NCBI RefSeq assembly: GCF_049243985.1
Contig: NC_135373.1
Span: 82,400,213 to 82,464,212, forward strand
Reading direction: 5' to 3'
From: Paroedura picta
Taxonomy: Eukaryota > Chordata > Lepidosauria > Squamata > Gekkonidae
Length of the DNA: 64,000 nucleotides
Below are positions 53,617 to 64,000 of this stretch, piece after piece. The notes under the pieces were generated by a model, which had not been told where the DNA came from, ran no database searches, and saw only the letters and a list, made by a program, of their open reading frames with translations. Both the position numbers and the translations under genes were made by a program. Each line of letters starts with the position of its first letter. Position 1 is the first letter of the stretch.

Positions 53617-54960
53617 ATAAATGATGGGCTGCACTTTTAAAGCTTAGAAGTGTTGTGTAAATAGATAAAGTACTATGAAGGGTTAAGTCTTCACAGAAAC
53701 AGAGAACCTTGTGACAGTCTTCTCCAAGAGATCTGATTGGTTAGCATTAGCTGAGGAGAGAAAGATTTCTGAACTGAATGCTGAGGACAACTTAGCCTGA
53801 TTTTAGTCCTAGCTGAGAAGAGTTGAGTACTAACAGTTTTGGAATTCAGCTCTGACTGAGAGCAGTTTTAACACAGACAAGCTAACTAGAGAAAAGGTGA
53901 CAAGGAAGTTTGGGAAGTAGGCAGACTCCCATCTGGGCCAAAGAAAGGCTTCTAGTGCAGCCTTTTTTGACATTTTGACTGTGGTGGAGCACCTGAAATA
54001 ATTTTTCAGATTTTGAGGAGCTGTGGATGTGATGGGCTGGCTACGCACCTTTCGCCCTCCATTCACTCACTCTCCCTCCCTTTATTACTACTATGACATG
54101 TCTGCCTCATGTAGACTAGAAACTAGGACCTAAGAAGACATTCTAGACCACAATCCTACTATGCCACAACTGACTCCCCCCCCCCTTGGTTTTTACCACC
54201 ATGGCTTACCCACTGAGATCTGTGTGAAGGTGGCCATGGCAGGAGATGGGAAGAAGGAGGTAGGGAAAACGGGCGAGTTCTCCTGCCAGCACTCCCTTGA
54301 CTAGGCCAGAGTGCCCCAGTTCCTTCCGTCCCTCTGTGATGCCACCGCCCAACAATGCCATGGCTTGGTTAGCCACAAGGCTGGTCAGTGTGTAATGCTG
54401 AGGGTGGGGTGGTTGAGTGAAGAAAAGCAGGAGGTGAGTTCATTAAAATAGGCAGGGAAAGTCCACCATCTCCCGCCCCCCCCTGCTTCTTTGGATTCCT
54501 GGTTGGGAATTCCTGTTACAGTGAGAAGAGAATTTCCTTACCTAGTCAAACAGGGAGAGTTTGACCAACCAGTGGAGAGATTCCTGGTCTGCTGTTAACC
54601 TTAATAAGTTAAAAACTCAAGATGAGTACTGGTGCTTCAAGAGAGAAGGGGTTTGGATACTGGAAATAGTGCACCAGCCTTCTGGAACCAAAGGAGTTAG
54701 AGAATATTGAAAGAAAGTATACTAAGGTGTTTGGGGAAAACACTGGAACAAAAGCCTTTCAACATAAAATTAAAGTCACTGAAAAGCTTAAGAAACTCTC
54801 ATTAACCTGAAACATAAGAATTAAAGTTTGTACTTACCTCAGAAATTTCAGTCTCTGATTTCACCTGACTTTTCCTCTCTATATTGAATAAAATATTTTG
54901 TTATTTTTAAATTTCAAAATGCCTCAAGTGCCATTTAAGTCCTTTAAGATAAAGGGGACT
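53617..54960. repeat. Possible old LTR-like repeat, interrupted by a hAT element
   Basis: Purine-rich sequence from TGATGGGCTGC on, continuing after the hAT insertion at 53959-54515 up to about 54960. Its start and style resemble 19812-20329. No coding part or clear ends. Fossil call only, with low confidence. Confidence 0.25.
53959..54515. mobile_element. Non-autonomous hAT element, 557 bp
   Basis: Starts CAGCCTTTTTTGACATTTTG, ends GGTTGGGAATTCCTG. The flanks TTCTAGTG (53951-53958) and TTACAGTG (54516-54523) agree at six of eight positions, as in an aged 8-bp duplication. The inside resembles the element at 56740 (CCACAACTGACTCCCCC, GGTTTTTACCACCATGGC). Confidence 0.8.
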
Positions 54961-55012
54961 CGCATTCTTTTCCTTCGGGTTCCTTGGCTGAGCTAACAGC
55001 TAAAATATTGTA

Positions 55013-55077
<65 letters not shown>

Positions 55078-55520
55078 TCATACTTCTATACCGCCCTCCC
55101 CGGAGGCTCAGGGCGGTTTACATTATAACAGAAAACAATACATAAAACATTCTGTAGAACATATATAACTGATAACTAATAATTGTAACCAAATAACAAC
55201 ACAGTACAACAGTAAACAATATAGTAATACAATCAGGTCCAGGGCTTATTGATGGGATTCTGAGGGGGGGGGAGCAGGGGCCCTTGGTCGCTGATTGATT
55301 ACGTCTGGTCTCGGCCAAATGCCTTGTGGAGGAGCTCCTTTTTGCAGGCCCTGCGGAACTGTTTAAGCTCCGTCAGGGCCCTGATCTCCTCTGGGAGCTC
55401 ATTCCACCAGGTGGGGACCAGAACAGAGAATGCTCTGGCCCTGGTCGAGACCTGGCGGACTTCTTTAGGGACAAGGTGGGACAGCAAGAGTTTTTCAGCA
55501 ATGGTTTAATCATTAAAGGG
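55013..55520 (-). mobile_element. L2/CR1-like LINE 3' end with (TTTC)n/(ATTT)n tail
   Basis: Tail (CTTT)n then (ATTT)n at 55013-55078, then CATACTTCTATACCGCCCTC, the 3' UTR, and the minus-strand C-terminus [39 protein letters not shown]. It is 5' truncated and the youngest-looking copy of this family in the window. Confidence 0.85.
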
Positions 55521-55807
55521 AAAGAAAAACAGGTAAAATCTTGCCTCTAAGCGGAATGGAAGGGGCTGTCATAGCATCATTGCAATTACGGTAATATAAG
55601 TCACTATATATTTTTTAAAAATTTAATTACCATGAGCAGACACTGATTGGAATCTTGATCACTTGCTGTTGTGGCTGAGGTGAACAAGTGTTTAAAGATT
55701 CCACAATATGTTTTCTTATAATTTCCTTGAGAGGTAGTCCTATGAATGTTGCAACAAAATTTATAGGAACTTTTAGTACCTAAATATTGATGAATGAGTA
55801 GTGGTAT

Positions 55808-56068
55808 TGGTGCTTGTAGGGTACACTCAACTGTCAGCTCTGATCCCATCAGATCTTGGAAGCTAAGCAGGGTTGAACCTGGCTAGGATTTGGATGGGAG
55901 AGTTCCCTAGGTGCCATGACATGGAGGTAGGTAATGGCAAACCATTTCCAAATATCCCTTGCCTGGATGATGGACAGTCCTCTGATCTGGCTACACTACA
56001 TACCATGCAATAAATTGTTATCTGTCCTGAGCTGACTAGGGGAGGGTGAGATAGAAATAAAGTATAGT
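55808..56068 (+). mobile_element. 5S rRNA-derived SINE (5S-Sauria type)
   Basis: GATCCCATCAGATCTTGGAA, GCTAAGCAGGGTTGAACCTG and GATTTGGATGGGAGAGTTCC follow 5S rRNA from the A box to the C box. A non-5S body follows (GGTAATGGCAAACCATTTCC ... GGGTGAGATAGAAATAAAG). The extra body and changed bases show it is a SINE and not a 5S gene. Confidence 0.85.
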
Positions 56069-56739
56069 CAACTGTCAGATATTGCCTTAGTTTTTCACTG
56101 AACTTTGAGAGTAGCTTCTGAATCTAACAGGTTTTATATAATAGAGAAGGACCAAATCACAGGGAATTCAGGGGAAACAATTTGAGATCTCAAGCCCAAG
56201 AACTCATCAAAGCACAGATTTTTACTATTTTGCTGTGGGAAGTATTGAGTTAAATGTCAAAACACATTTTATTGAGGACATAGAAATACTACCCACTATC
56301 CCCAATTCTCCCATGTTTTCTGGTTAAGGGGGAAACACTAACCAAATTACAAAGATGATCTGACTCTGATAGTCACAAGAGAAAAATATTACTTAAATAG
56401 AACATCTTACGTGATATATTCATGTAGGTACATTTAACATTGCAAATAGATTAACTTCAAATATTAACTTGCTACAGCTCCCTGCCAGGTAAAAGGGAAT
56501 AAAGTTCCGGGGGGGGGGGGGGAACCACAGAAAGCAATCAATGGCTAAAGAGGCTCAGCATCTAACTGATGAGAGGGGTGGAGCCAATTGTCAAGTCTAC
56601 CTGAGCAAGAGTCTTTAATAATAGCAGTGTATTATAGCTTTTTGCCATCATAAATCCCAGAAAATAGAATGGTGATACTGTAACTGGCAACCCATACTTG
56701 GCCTTCGTAGTTTTGCAAATCTTATTTGTATGTTTAGAG

Positions 56740-57192
56740 CAGACTTTCAATCTTTTGACCATGGAGGACGTCCTGAAATATATTTTTAGGCTTCAAGAAC
56801 CCCTGGAAGTGATGTCAGCAGGCCATGCCTCCTTGCCACATCCCCCGAAAGTGGCATAGCCATCTGCACCCGTCATCCTTCTTCCACTCCCTCCCCCCAC
56901 CTTTACTACTGCCCTTTACTACTACTACTACTACTACTACTATAGGAGCTTTACCTCATGCAGCCCAGAAAGAGGGGCAGGAGCTGAGAAGTCAGCCCGG
57001 ACCCCCCCTATACCATGCCACAGCTGACTCCCCACCCCATTTGATTTTTACACCCATGGCCTACCTATCAAGCCCTCTGGGTGGAGGCAGCCAGTTCCCT
57101 GGCCAAGTCCATTTAGGCAGGAGGAGAAAGACCCCTTCTGGAGCTCTTGTGGATTCCCCAAGCGTTCATGGACCTCTGGGTGAGAATTCCTG
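56740..57192. mobile_element. Non-autonomous hAT element, 453 bp
   Basis: CAGACTTTCAATCTTTTGAC at the left, GGTGAGAATTCCTG at the right, and a perfect 8-bp duplication GTTTAGAG (56732-56739, 57193-57200). It contains a (TAC)n run near 56920-56943. Same family as 53959. Confidence 0.92.
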
Positions 57193-57200
57193 GTTTAGAG

Positions 57201-58592
57201 GAATATCATGAAATGTACAATTCTGCAGAAATATGGCTAAGACAAATGAACAATTCAGATCTAGAATCAGTGAAGATCTTTTCTACATAAGTTTTTACTT
57301 ATAATTTTTGGTTTTTGATTCATTCTTTGAATCAATTTAGGTAAAACAAATTACATGACTTATTCATGATAGTACTACTTCAGAGTGCAAAATGAGGACT
57401 CACCTGATGGAACTTTTACACAAAGAAAAAAAGGTGACTACTAGTGGTTAGTATAACAATAATACTAGTTTGTCAGGCTACCTTCATATTTAATTTTTGT
57501 ATAAAATGCTGCTGTTACTAAATGTATATATTTGATATTAAAATTATAATATTTACATGAAGTTCAGAATTATGTGGCATTGCTGTGCTAAATACTTAAA
57601 AATTACCTTAAAATTATAGTATAATTTGTTCTAAGGACATACTTCATAAATTAATATCTTTGGAAGCCTATGACAGAAATTTATATCAAGGCTGCTTGTA
57701 GTCAAAGGGGAAGATACTTTTGGAAACGGGTAGGGAAACAACAGGCACTGGCTGTTCCTTTTAAGCCAAATATCCAAAGAAGTGGCTGTACACTTTTTAA
57801 AAAGGGCACTGCCACTGGTGTGTTAGTAAACAAACCCTAAAGTAACAGCCAATTCTCTTTCAATAAACAGAAAAAAGGAGGCATTTTGTTTTTCACTGGT
57901 ATGTTACCAAAGGGAAAGAAAAAATACTGCAAATCATCTTGCCATACATGGCCATATATATACAATGCAATTATAATTGTTATACTTGTATAAATAGACA
58001 CTAACAATATTTTGATTTCCTACTGCTTGATTTCCATCATCATTTTCCAAAACAAATTTGGTGAAGGTGCTGGAAAGAAACCTTTGACCCCTTCCACTTG
58101 CAGACCAACATTTCCTTGCGGAAGGAAGCAGTTGAGAAACCACTTTAAGGCTGCAATTTAGATGCCTTAACTAAGCTTTTTGTAGCATTTTTTTTAAAAC
58201 AGTGTCCTCAAAACACTTCTAGGCAGTTCCTAAAATCACATCACTACAACTTCAATTTTCAACTGGGCTCCTAATTATCCAGGATGGATTTATTTTGCTT
58301 GACGCTTCATTTGTTGTGTACTTGCTTTACTGCTCCTGATATTTTTTCTTCAAAGGAGATTCTGTGCATATTTATGGAGGGCTAGTCAAGTTGAAAGGTA
58401 TATTTTTAAAAATCCTAGGCAGTTGCTGCAATTACTTGCCTGTGCACACTTTTCAGAAATGTGAATTCGTGCAAAAAATCATGGTCTCTAGTAACAAAGC
58501 CACACCTAACTGAGCAGTTCTCAGGCCCATTTTTGATGCTCAGCTGTTCTCTCTGTTGAAGGCTGCCGGTGCAGCAATCTTGAAGAAGCTCA
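57201..58592. other. Intergenic / LRRC10 3' side, nothing recognised
   Basis: AT-rich DNA. A possible reverse-strand poly(A) signal for LRRC10 lies near 58289. No repeat family is recognised. Confidence 0.4.
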
Positions 58593-59423
58593 TTAATCAG
58601 ACAGAGACAGTTTGCAGGGCAGAGGCAGAAGTGAAGTGATATCCTCAGGTTCTTTACCCTGGTCCAGACCAGATCTTTTCCTAGGCTCTGGGCTCTCTTC
58701 AGACCACCTTCCTACCCTATGCACCCCCTTAGCCACTTTGGGTGCATTTCTGCAAGGGTTATGATCGTAGATTACCAGCTTCAACCCGCTGAGCTGTTTG
58801 AGACTGGGGAAGTAGCGGATGGCATTGCGGTCCACATCAATAACTTCTAAAAAGGGCATGTGGAGCAGCACAGGTGGGAAATCAGCCAGAAGGTTACTTG
58901 AGAGCCAGATAGTGCGAAGTTCCTGCAGGTACCGAAGCTGTCCAGGGAGGGAGCGTAGTGCATTGGATCCAGCGTGCAAGGTCTTGAGGTGCCTCAGTTC
59001 ACACACCACATTGGGCAGATGATGCAGGCAGTTGGACTCAATCCAAAGGGTCTTGAGGTTCTGCAGAAGGTGGAGCTCCATAGGTAGATCCCAAAGTTTG
59101 TTGTTTCCCAGATAAAGAATACACAGTTGCTTCAGGCTGCACACAACTAAGGGCAGCGTTTCAAAGTTGTTGAAATCCAGTGCAAGGATCTGGAGGCTCC
59201 GAAGCTGTTCTAGTTCAGGGGGTAAATAGTTCAGATTGTTGTCACTCAGGTACAGCTTGACCAGCTCCCTAAAAGAACAAACACACAAGGGAAATCGCCT
59301 CAGTTGCCTGCTGCTCAGGTCCAACATCTTATCAATTGGCATCTCTTCAAGGTCCCCTAGAAGGTATTTCTGACAGTCATCAGAAGGAATAAAAGCAACA
59401 GCTGCTCTGAAAACATTGCCCAT
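58593..59423 (-). CDS. LRRC10: Leucine-rich repeat-containing protein 10 (LRRC10), single exon
   Basis: Small LRR protein, known in mammals and birds as a heart- and muscle-specific protein that binds actin and alpha-actinin at the sarcomere. The frame is uninterrupted for 276 aa (human 277) with no introns, as in other vertebrates. After a short N-terminus (MGNVFRAAVAFIPSDDCQKY), about seven LRRs of LxxLxLxxNxLxxLPxxL type run from about residue 30 to 225. Blocks such as FRELVKLYLSDN, LQILALDFNNF and LKLVIYDHNPCRNAPKVAKG agree with what I recall of human LRRC10. The tail after VGRWSEESPEP is divergent, as is usual. An AT-rich TATA-like stretch lies about 120 bp upstream on the minus strand (near 59541), and a possible AATAAA on the minus strand sits near 58289-58294. 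It lies convergent to CCT2, in the same gene order as human 12q15. Confidence 0.95.
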   Translation of the reverse strand: MGNVFRAAVAFIPSDDCQKYLLGDLEEMPIDKMLDLSSRQLRRFPLCVCSFRELVKLYLSDNNLNYLPPELEQLRSLQILALDFNNFETLPLVVCSLKQLCILYLGNNKLWDLPMELHLLQNLKTLWIESNCLHHLPNVVCELRHLKTLHAGSNALRSLPGQLRYLQELRTIWLSSNLLADFPPVLLHMPFLEVIDVDRNAIRYFPSLKQLSGLKLVIYDHNPCRNAPKVAKGVHRVGRWSEESPEPRKRSGLDQGKEPEDITSLLPLPCKLSLSD

Positions 59424-62400
59424 CCTGAAAGCACCACAATATTAAATGGGCTGCTGCTACAAGAATAAATCTTGTGGACTGCGGAAACGGTCTTTTTAAA
59501 ACTCTGTGGGCTGTTCTGGCAACTTACTCCATCCTGCTATAATATATACTCTGTCTACATAGCAACAATCATTAATCTCAAGAGCCCTGAAATGTTCTGA
59601 TAAGTGAAGGAGTGTCAGCTGATGAGAAGTACAGAGCTGACTTTGGGACTGCTCACAAACATCAAGGAAGCAAAAACATCCTTATGAAGTTCTAAAACTC
59701 CCCTATGGTCCCCCCCCCCCCAAAAGAAAGGCCCGACTTAAGGCATCAAGAGTTCATTCAGCCATGTATTTGGCAATATTCGGCATGCCATCTCGTACAA
59801 CAAGTGCATATTTATGACCAATAACATGCAGAACTTGAAATGAGAATGTCCTTGCTTATTTATTTATTTAGATTTATATACCGCCCATTTCTTTGCAGCT
59901 CTGGGCAATTAGATGGGTTATAGACAGACAGGGGAGAGGCCAAAGATGGTCATTAATGGGAGAGGCCAGAGATGGTCATTAATACACACACAATCCTAAT
60001 ATATATAATCAGCCTCATAGAAGGGTGGAGTAGCAAAGCAAGGGCACTGATAAATAGAAAAAAGGCATAGCAAAAAGCTTGACACAGAGATGGGGGAGGG
60101 AAACCAGTGGCATTGTTGGTAGATGGAGCAGTAAAGCAAGTGACAGAGGGTCCCCAAATGGAAACCGGCTAATTTTAATTACTAAAAGTGCCCATATGTC
60201 CATGAGGGGAAATCAATGTTTCTCAAGCCATGGTGGCATAAATCCTTTTTAATATTAGTTTTTCATATTAACACTTGTAGCCAACAAACATTAGCTAGCT
60301 AGCCTATGGCTGATCCTGTGACAGGAAAAACTAGAGGTTGCATGGGAGTACAAGACCTGAGAAGGTCCCAAAAGCACCCAATTGCTGGCAGCAGTGAGGA
60401 AGGAAAGGAGGAGGCGGCTGGTGGCTGGGGAAGGTCCCTGTCTTCCAGCCAGGGCAACCCCCCCCCCAGCCAACCCCACAGCTGTCTGATGACAGAGCCA
60501 AGCAGGCTTCAGGACTGGCCTTGCTTCTTGGTGGATTGTGTTCCCTCATTCCACTGGAGGCTGGAGATGTTCCTCCGGGATGCAGATGACAATGAAAGCA
60601 TTGGTTGGTGTAAAGTAAAGGATTTTACTTTTATTGGACCATCTCTCGCTATCACAGTAATTAGGTAAAATATAATCAGTGGCCTGATTACTCTTACATT
60701 GGTAAGTAGAACCACTTACAAATTAAACAGAATAAAGATTAAGAGCACAAAATAAAATAGATTTGTGTAGTTGGATGAGGTTTCAATACCTAATATATCT
60801 GTGTAACTTTAAAATGGATATATACAAGTTCCTGGGCAAGATCAGGCACATTTGGCAAACAGAATTTGTCTTTCCTGTATGTGGAATATGGATTTTATGG
60901 GATATAATTTTCCCTTATGCTTCTCATAATTCTCTGTAAATCAAATTTCCCCACCTACCAAAGATCTTCAGTCCTAAAAACTCTGCTGAACAATGACATG
61001 TGATGGTGAGGAGAGGAACATGGTTCACAGTTTAATCATTAATCTAGTTTATCAAAATAAGGTAATATGACCTGAGATTGCTTTATGCCATGTTGCCAGA
61101 GTATTTTTGAGCTGAGTTAATGAGATCCAAGAATTAAACAATGTCCCAGAATATCTTCTGACAACAATACCAATAAGAACTAGTGACAAGCAGTATTTCT
61201 CTTCTGGGATGTTATCATAATTTGTCCCTCTTTCCATCAGTGAGCCCAGCCTTTCCAGAACTGGTATTCACTGAGCTGAAAGCATGTCATGGGAAGTGAC
61301 ACAACATCACAGCCACATTATGTCATGTGACAGAAAACAAGAACAGCCAGAGACAGGACTATAAACTGAGGACTCTATTCTACAGATAAAAGGAACAAGC
61401 CAACAGAGCTAAGTTTAGAGATACTCCCACTCCCAAAACATCTCCCTTGTTCTTGCTCCCTGCCACATCATTATCCTTTGTCCACCAGTCCTCATCTAAG
61501 CTTGTGGTGCTGACAAAACATATTTCAGAACAGAACTAGTGGATGTAGACATATCCTTAAAAAAAAAAGAAAAGGAAAATGATATTGACACACCAACATT
61601 GGATGTTGAACAGGGAACAGCTTACTAAAGAAGAGGTGCTTATGATAACTGAGTTTAGGAAGACAGAACAAATTAAGCATGTCTGATGCTCAGGACACCA
61701 TTATGTCTACTGGAAGAAGAAGCTGCCAAAAAGAACAGAGTCAACAAAGGAGACAATAGCAGATCTGCATTCTTTCTAACACTTGCTATCTACCAGCTTC
61801 CAAGTGGCACCTGGGGATCCCCTGGAATTAGAGCTCATCTCTAGATTAATGTCCCTGGAGAAAATGGATGCTTTGAAGATGAACTTGGTGGCATTGGACC
61901 CCAAGAGGTCCCTGTCTTCCCGAGGCGTCATCCCCAAATCTCCAGAGGTTTCCCAACCTGGATCTGGCAACCTACCCCACCCATACCCTGCTGGGAGCTG
62001 GGGGGTACCTGGCAACCCCATACCTGGGGTAACCTCCAATTGCTGGTCTTTCCTTCTTTTCTCTGACATGCTGCTTCCCAGCATCCTAGCTAGGCTAATA
62101 CAGTGGAACAGATATAATACAGATGTTTGAAACTTGGTCTCACATTGGATGATGCTGGCATTCTAAGGGAACAAGATTAAATCATTATAAGGAATGTTGT
62201 CTCTTTGGATATCTGCCTTCTGCTCTTGGAAAGAGAAAAATGGCTCATGAGTATGATGTATATTTGCATTTTTGTGTGCATATATGAAGAAAGAGATGTA
62301 TACTTCACTGCAGGTCTCCATCTCCCCCTTTTGTTATATGTTCTAATGGGTTGCAATATTTACATAAATAAAAGGTTACCTCTGGAGCACTTTCCAAAAT

Positions 62401-62460
62401 GTTCTGCCAAACTACTGACCGTCAACCATTGATTGACCTGACAAGCAGCTGGCTGTCATC
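59424..62460. other. Divergent intergenic region between LRRC10 and the protease gene
   Basis: Holds a LINE tail remnant (59854-59990, TTATATACCGCCCATTTCTT), a GC-rich unassigned block with a C run (about 60360-60500), and a MITE-like tail (about 61790-61975, CAAATCTCCAGAGGTTTCCC). No other gene is seen. LRRC10 regulatory DNA is expected in the first few hundred bases, but none can be marked with confidence. Confidence 0.4.
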
Positions 62461-62468
62461 CAGTGAAG

Positions 62469-62476
62469 TATAAAAG
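62469..62476 (+). promoter_or_regulatory. TATA box of the aspartic protease gene
   Basis: TATAAAAG sits 60 bases before the ATG at 62529. It would start transcription near 62500 and leave a leader of about 30 bases. TATA-driven promoters are typical of tissue-restricted secretory protease genes such as pepsinogens. No other motif is claimed. Confidence 0.65.
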
Positions 62477-62528
62477 AGATGGGGGGAGGGGGAATCAGTC
62501 TCCTTTTTCTTTCTAGTCAACTGAAGTC

Positions 62529-63705
62529 ATGAAGGTCCTCTTAGCAGTTCTGGTTTCTCTTCCATTGATCACAGCTCTACTAAGGTAAGAAAGGACTTCA
62601 AGTATCTCAAGGCTCAGTAGGTATTTGGACATTTTAAAAAATCTATGCTGGTTTAAGATTTTTTTTACTCTGGTTCTGGTTTCAATTTCCTACAAAGTAA
62701 CTTACAATAAAATGTTAAAGCAAAATAACAAAACAATTTAGGAAAACAGGAAAAACCAAACTAGCAGTAAAACAACATATATATGTCAATAGGACCAAGA
62801 TTTTTTATCATATATGAACAGGATGGACTTCACTTGGTACCATGATTATAACAAAGGAAAGTAAAGAATGATGGAATTCTATAATTAGGGTACAGTCCTG
62901 AAAGGGGTGGGGGAGGACATTTTCCTTATGCCAATAGAGAAGCAGATGATCTTCACTGTAGGGTAGATTCATCTGTCAGTAAGTGGTCCTAAGCAGTTTA
63001 TGAATTTACTGCCAATGCCAACTTTTGAATTGTGCTCAGAAACAAACTATAGAAGATAATTGGAGAAATCTATTTCCAATGACAACCCCTTTCAATACAC
63101 CAGTTGCTGTATTCTCCAAGCAGATTTTAAAGGCAAATCCACACACAGGGCACTGTGGTACAGGACAGCCTGGTTGTACCTAGGAATTGGATTAATGCAA
63201 GAAGATTTTGTCTGTTGTTTCACAATCTTATATAAAGATACTTTGGTATTTGCAAGTTGTACATGCTTGCTGCAGGATGGTCCTAGATCCAAACATCTGG
63301 AAAAAACTAAGTACATTTCTACCACAAGCCCATGGAAATGAATAGAAAACATAGAGGGTCACATTCAGACACTTTTCATGACTCCCATTCATTTAAATAA
63401 GGCTTGTGCAGGAGATACAGCTGGCAAATTGTGTCCCTTTTGCTTATTAACATTTGAAACAGAACAGGACATATCCTGGCAGCTGTTAAGTACTACATGC
63501 TGCAGCAAAAACGTATTTATGCCACAGGATCCCTTTGATTCGATCTCCATCTATCAAGCAACAGCTTCGAGCAAGAGGAGAATTCTCTCAGTTCATGAAA
63601 GATCATCAGCTTGACATTTTTGCACAAAGATACTTGCATTGCTACCCTCCAGATGTTTATTCATTGGTGGGATTTACAACGGAAAAACTCTATGATTACA
63701 TGAAT
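62529..63705 (+). CDS. Pepsin-family (A1) aspartic protease, cathepsin E/nothepsin-like; first two exons, 3' end beyond window
   Basis: Exon 1 (62529-62584) encodes a signal peptide, MKVLLAVLVSLPLITAL, and stops at a GTAAGA donor in phase 2. Exon 2 (63528-63705) starts after CCACAG, keeps the frame, and ends at a GTGAGT donor after YDYMN. The joined 78 residues form a typical A1 propeptide: a hydrophobic signal, then the basic RIPLIR...SIKQQLRARGEF block, then a KDHQLD segment, a lone Cys (YLHCYPP) and a final Tyr-rich end. Pepsin-family genes break at this same place, just before the mature enzyme. PSIKQQLRARG and the Cys are closer to cathepsin E (PSLKKKLRAR, ESCSMD) than to pepsin A or gastricsin. 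The catalytic Asp exons lie off the window, so activity cannot be judged. Cathepsin E-like or nothepsin is my best guess; another pepsinogen is possible. Confidence 0.85.
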
Positions 63706-64000
63706 GTGAGTATGTTCACCCATAATATAATGAAAAAGAATACAGGCATTTCCCCCACTAGGGTAGTTCGACAAATCTGCCCTTTGTTATGAACCTTGGA
63801 CGATATGAGTGCTTGTATAAACATGTATGTTGGACACGTCCACATCCCATTTTCTAAATAAGTATCCAAGAACCTTAAATGCAATTAGGATAGAATTGGC
63901 ACTAACAGTTTTCTACTGAAAGTGTTAATGCATTCAGATTCTACTGTATCTAAATAGCATAGAAATAGTTGGTGGACTGGCATCTCTTTTATGCCAAGAA

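Noticed and set aside
55830-55915. A 5S rRNA gene
   Set aside because: Too many changes from 5S rRNA, and it is fused to a SINE body; there is no terminator directly after it.
59424-64000. BEST3, expected after LRRC10 by comparison with human
   Set aside because: No bestrophin exon was recognised. It may lie beyond the window, past the protease gene.
1-64000. CRISPR array, plasmid or bacterial operon
   Set aside because: Spliced vertebrate genes and squamate repeats fill the window. Direct repeats present are SINEs, LTRs or microsatellites.

Overview
This is a nuclear window from a vertebrate, most likely a squamate reptile (lizard; gecko-like is a guess). The host genes are spread over AT-rich introns. 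The interspersed repeats are those of squamates: tRNA-derived SINEs of the Sauria type with (CTT)n tails, a second tRNA-derived SINE family, 5S rRNA-derived SINEs, CR1 and L2-like LINEs, a BovB-like LINE end, and many small hAT elements with intact 8-bp target duplications. No bacterial, plasmid or organelle DNA is seen.

Layout. 1-15.5 kb holds repeats only, in the FRS2 5' region: LINE fragments, a GC-rich island, and a very young, whole-looking Ty3/Gypsy chromovirus (5408-11469) with LTRs that look identical. 15.5-37 kb is FRS2 (+): a probable 5' UTR exon, five coding exons that give 521 aa, and a long 3' region. 37.8-39.3 kb is a foldback-like element whose arms are tandem repeats. 39.6-53.4 kb is CCT2 (+): all 16 coding exons could be placed and total exactly 535 aa, the length of human CCT2. 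53.9-57.2 kb is intergenic with hAT elements, an L2-like LINE end and a 5S-derived SINE. LRRC10 (-) is one exon at 58593-59423. At 62.5-63.7 kb a TATA box and two exons open a pepsin-family (A1) aspartic protease gene that runs off the window; its propeptide looks like cathepsin E or nothepsin.

FRS2-CCT2-LRRC10 is the gene order of human 12q15, where BEST3 follows. Here an aspartic protease gene lies next to LRRC10 instead, which I do not know from the human locus. The host genes have unrelated jobs (FGF/neurotrophin signalling adaptor, cytosolic chaperonin subunit, cardiac LRR protein, aspartic protease) and do not form one system.

Most unusual: the chromovirus carries, just after its 5' LTR, a sequence complementary to the predicted 5' end of its own RNA, the mark of Tf1/sushi-type self-priming. 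There are also several long inverted-repeat structures (34.1, 37.8-39.3, 41.4, 46.5 kb), a CpG-dense hAT element inside CCT2, and the aspartic protease next to LRRC10.
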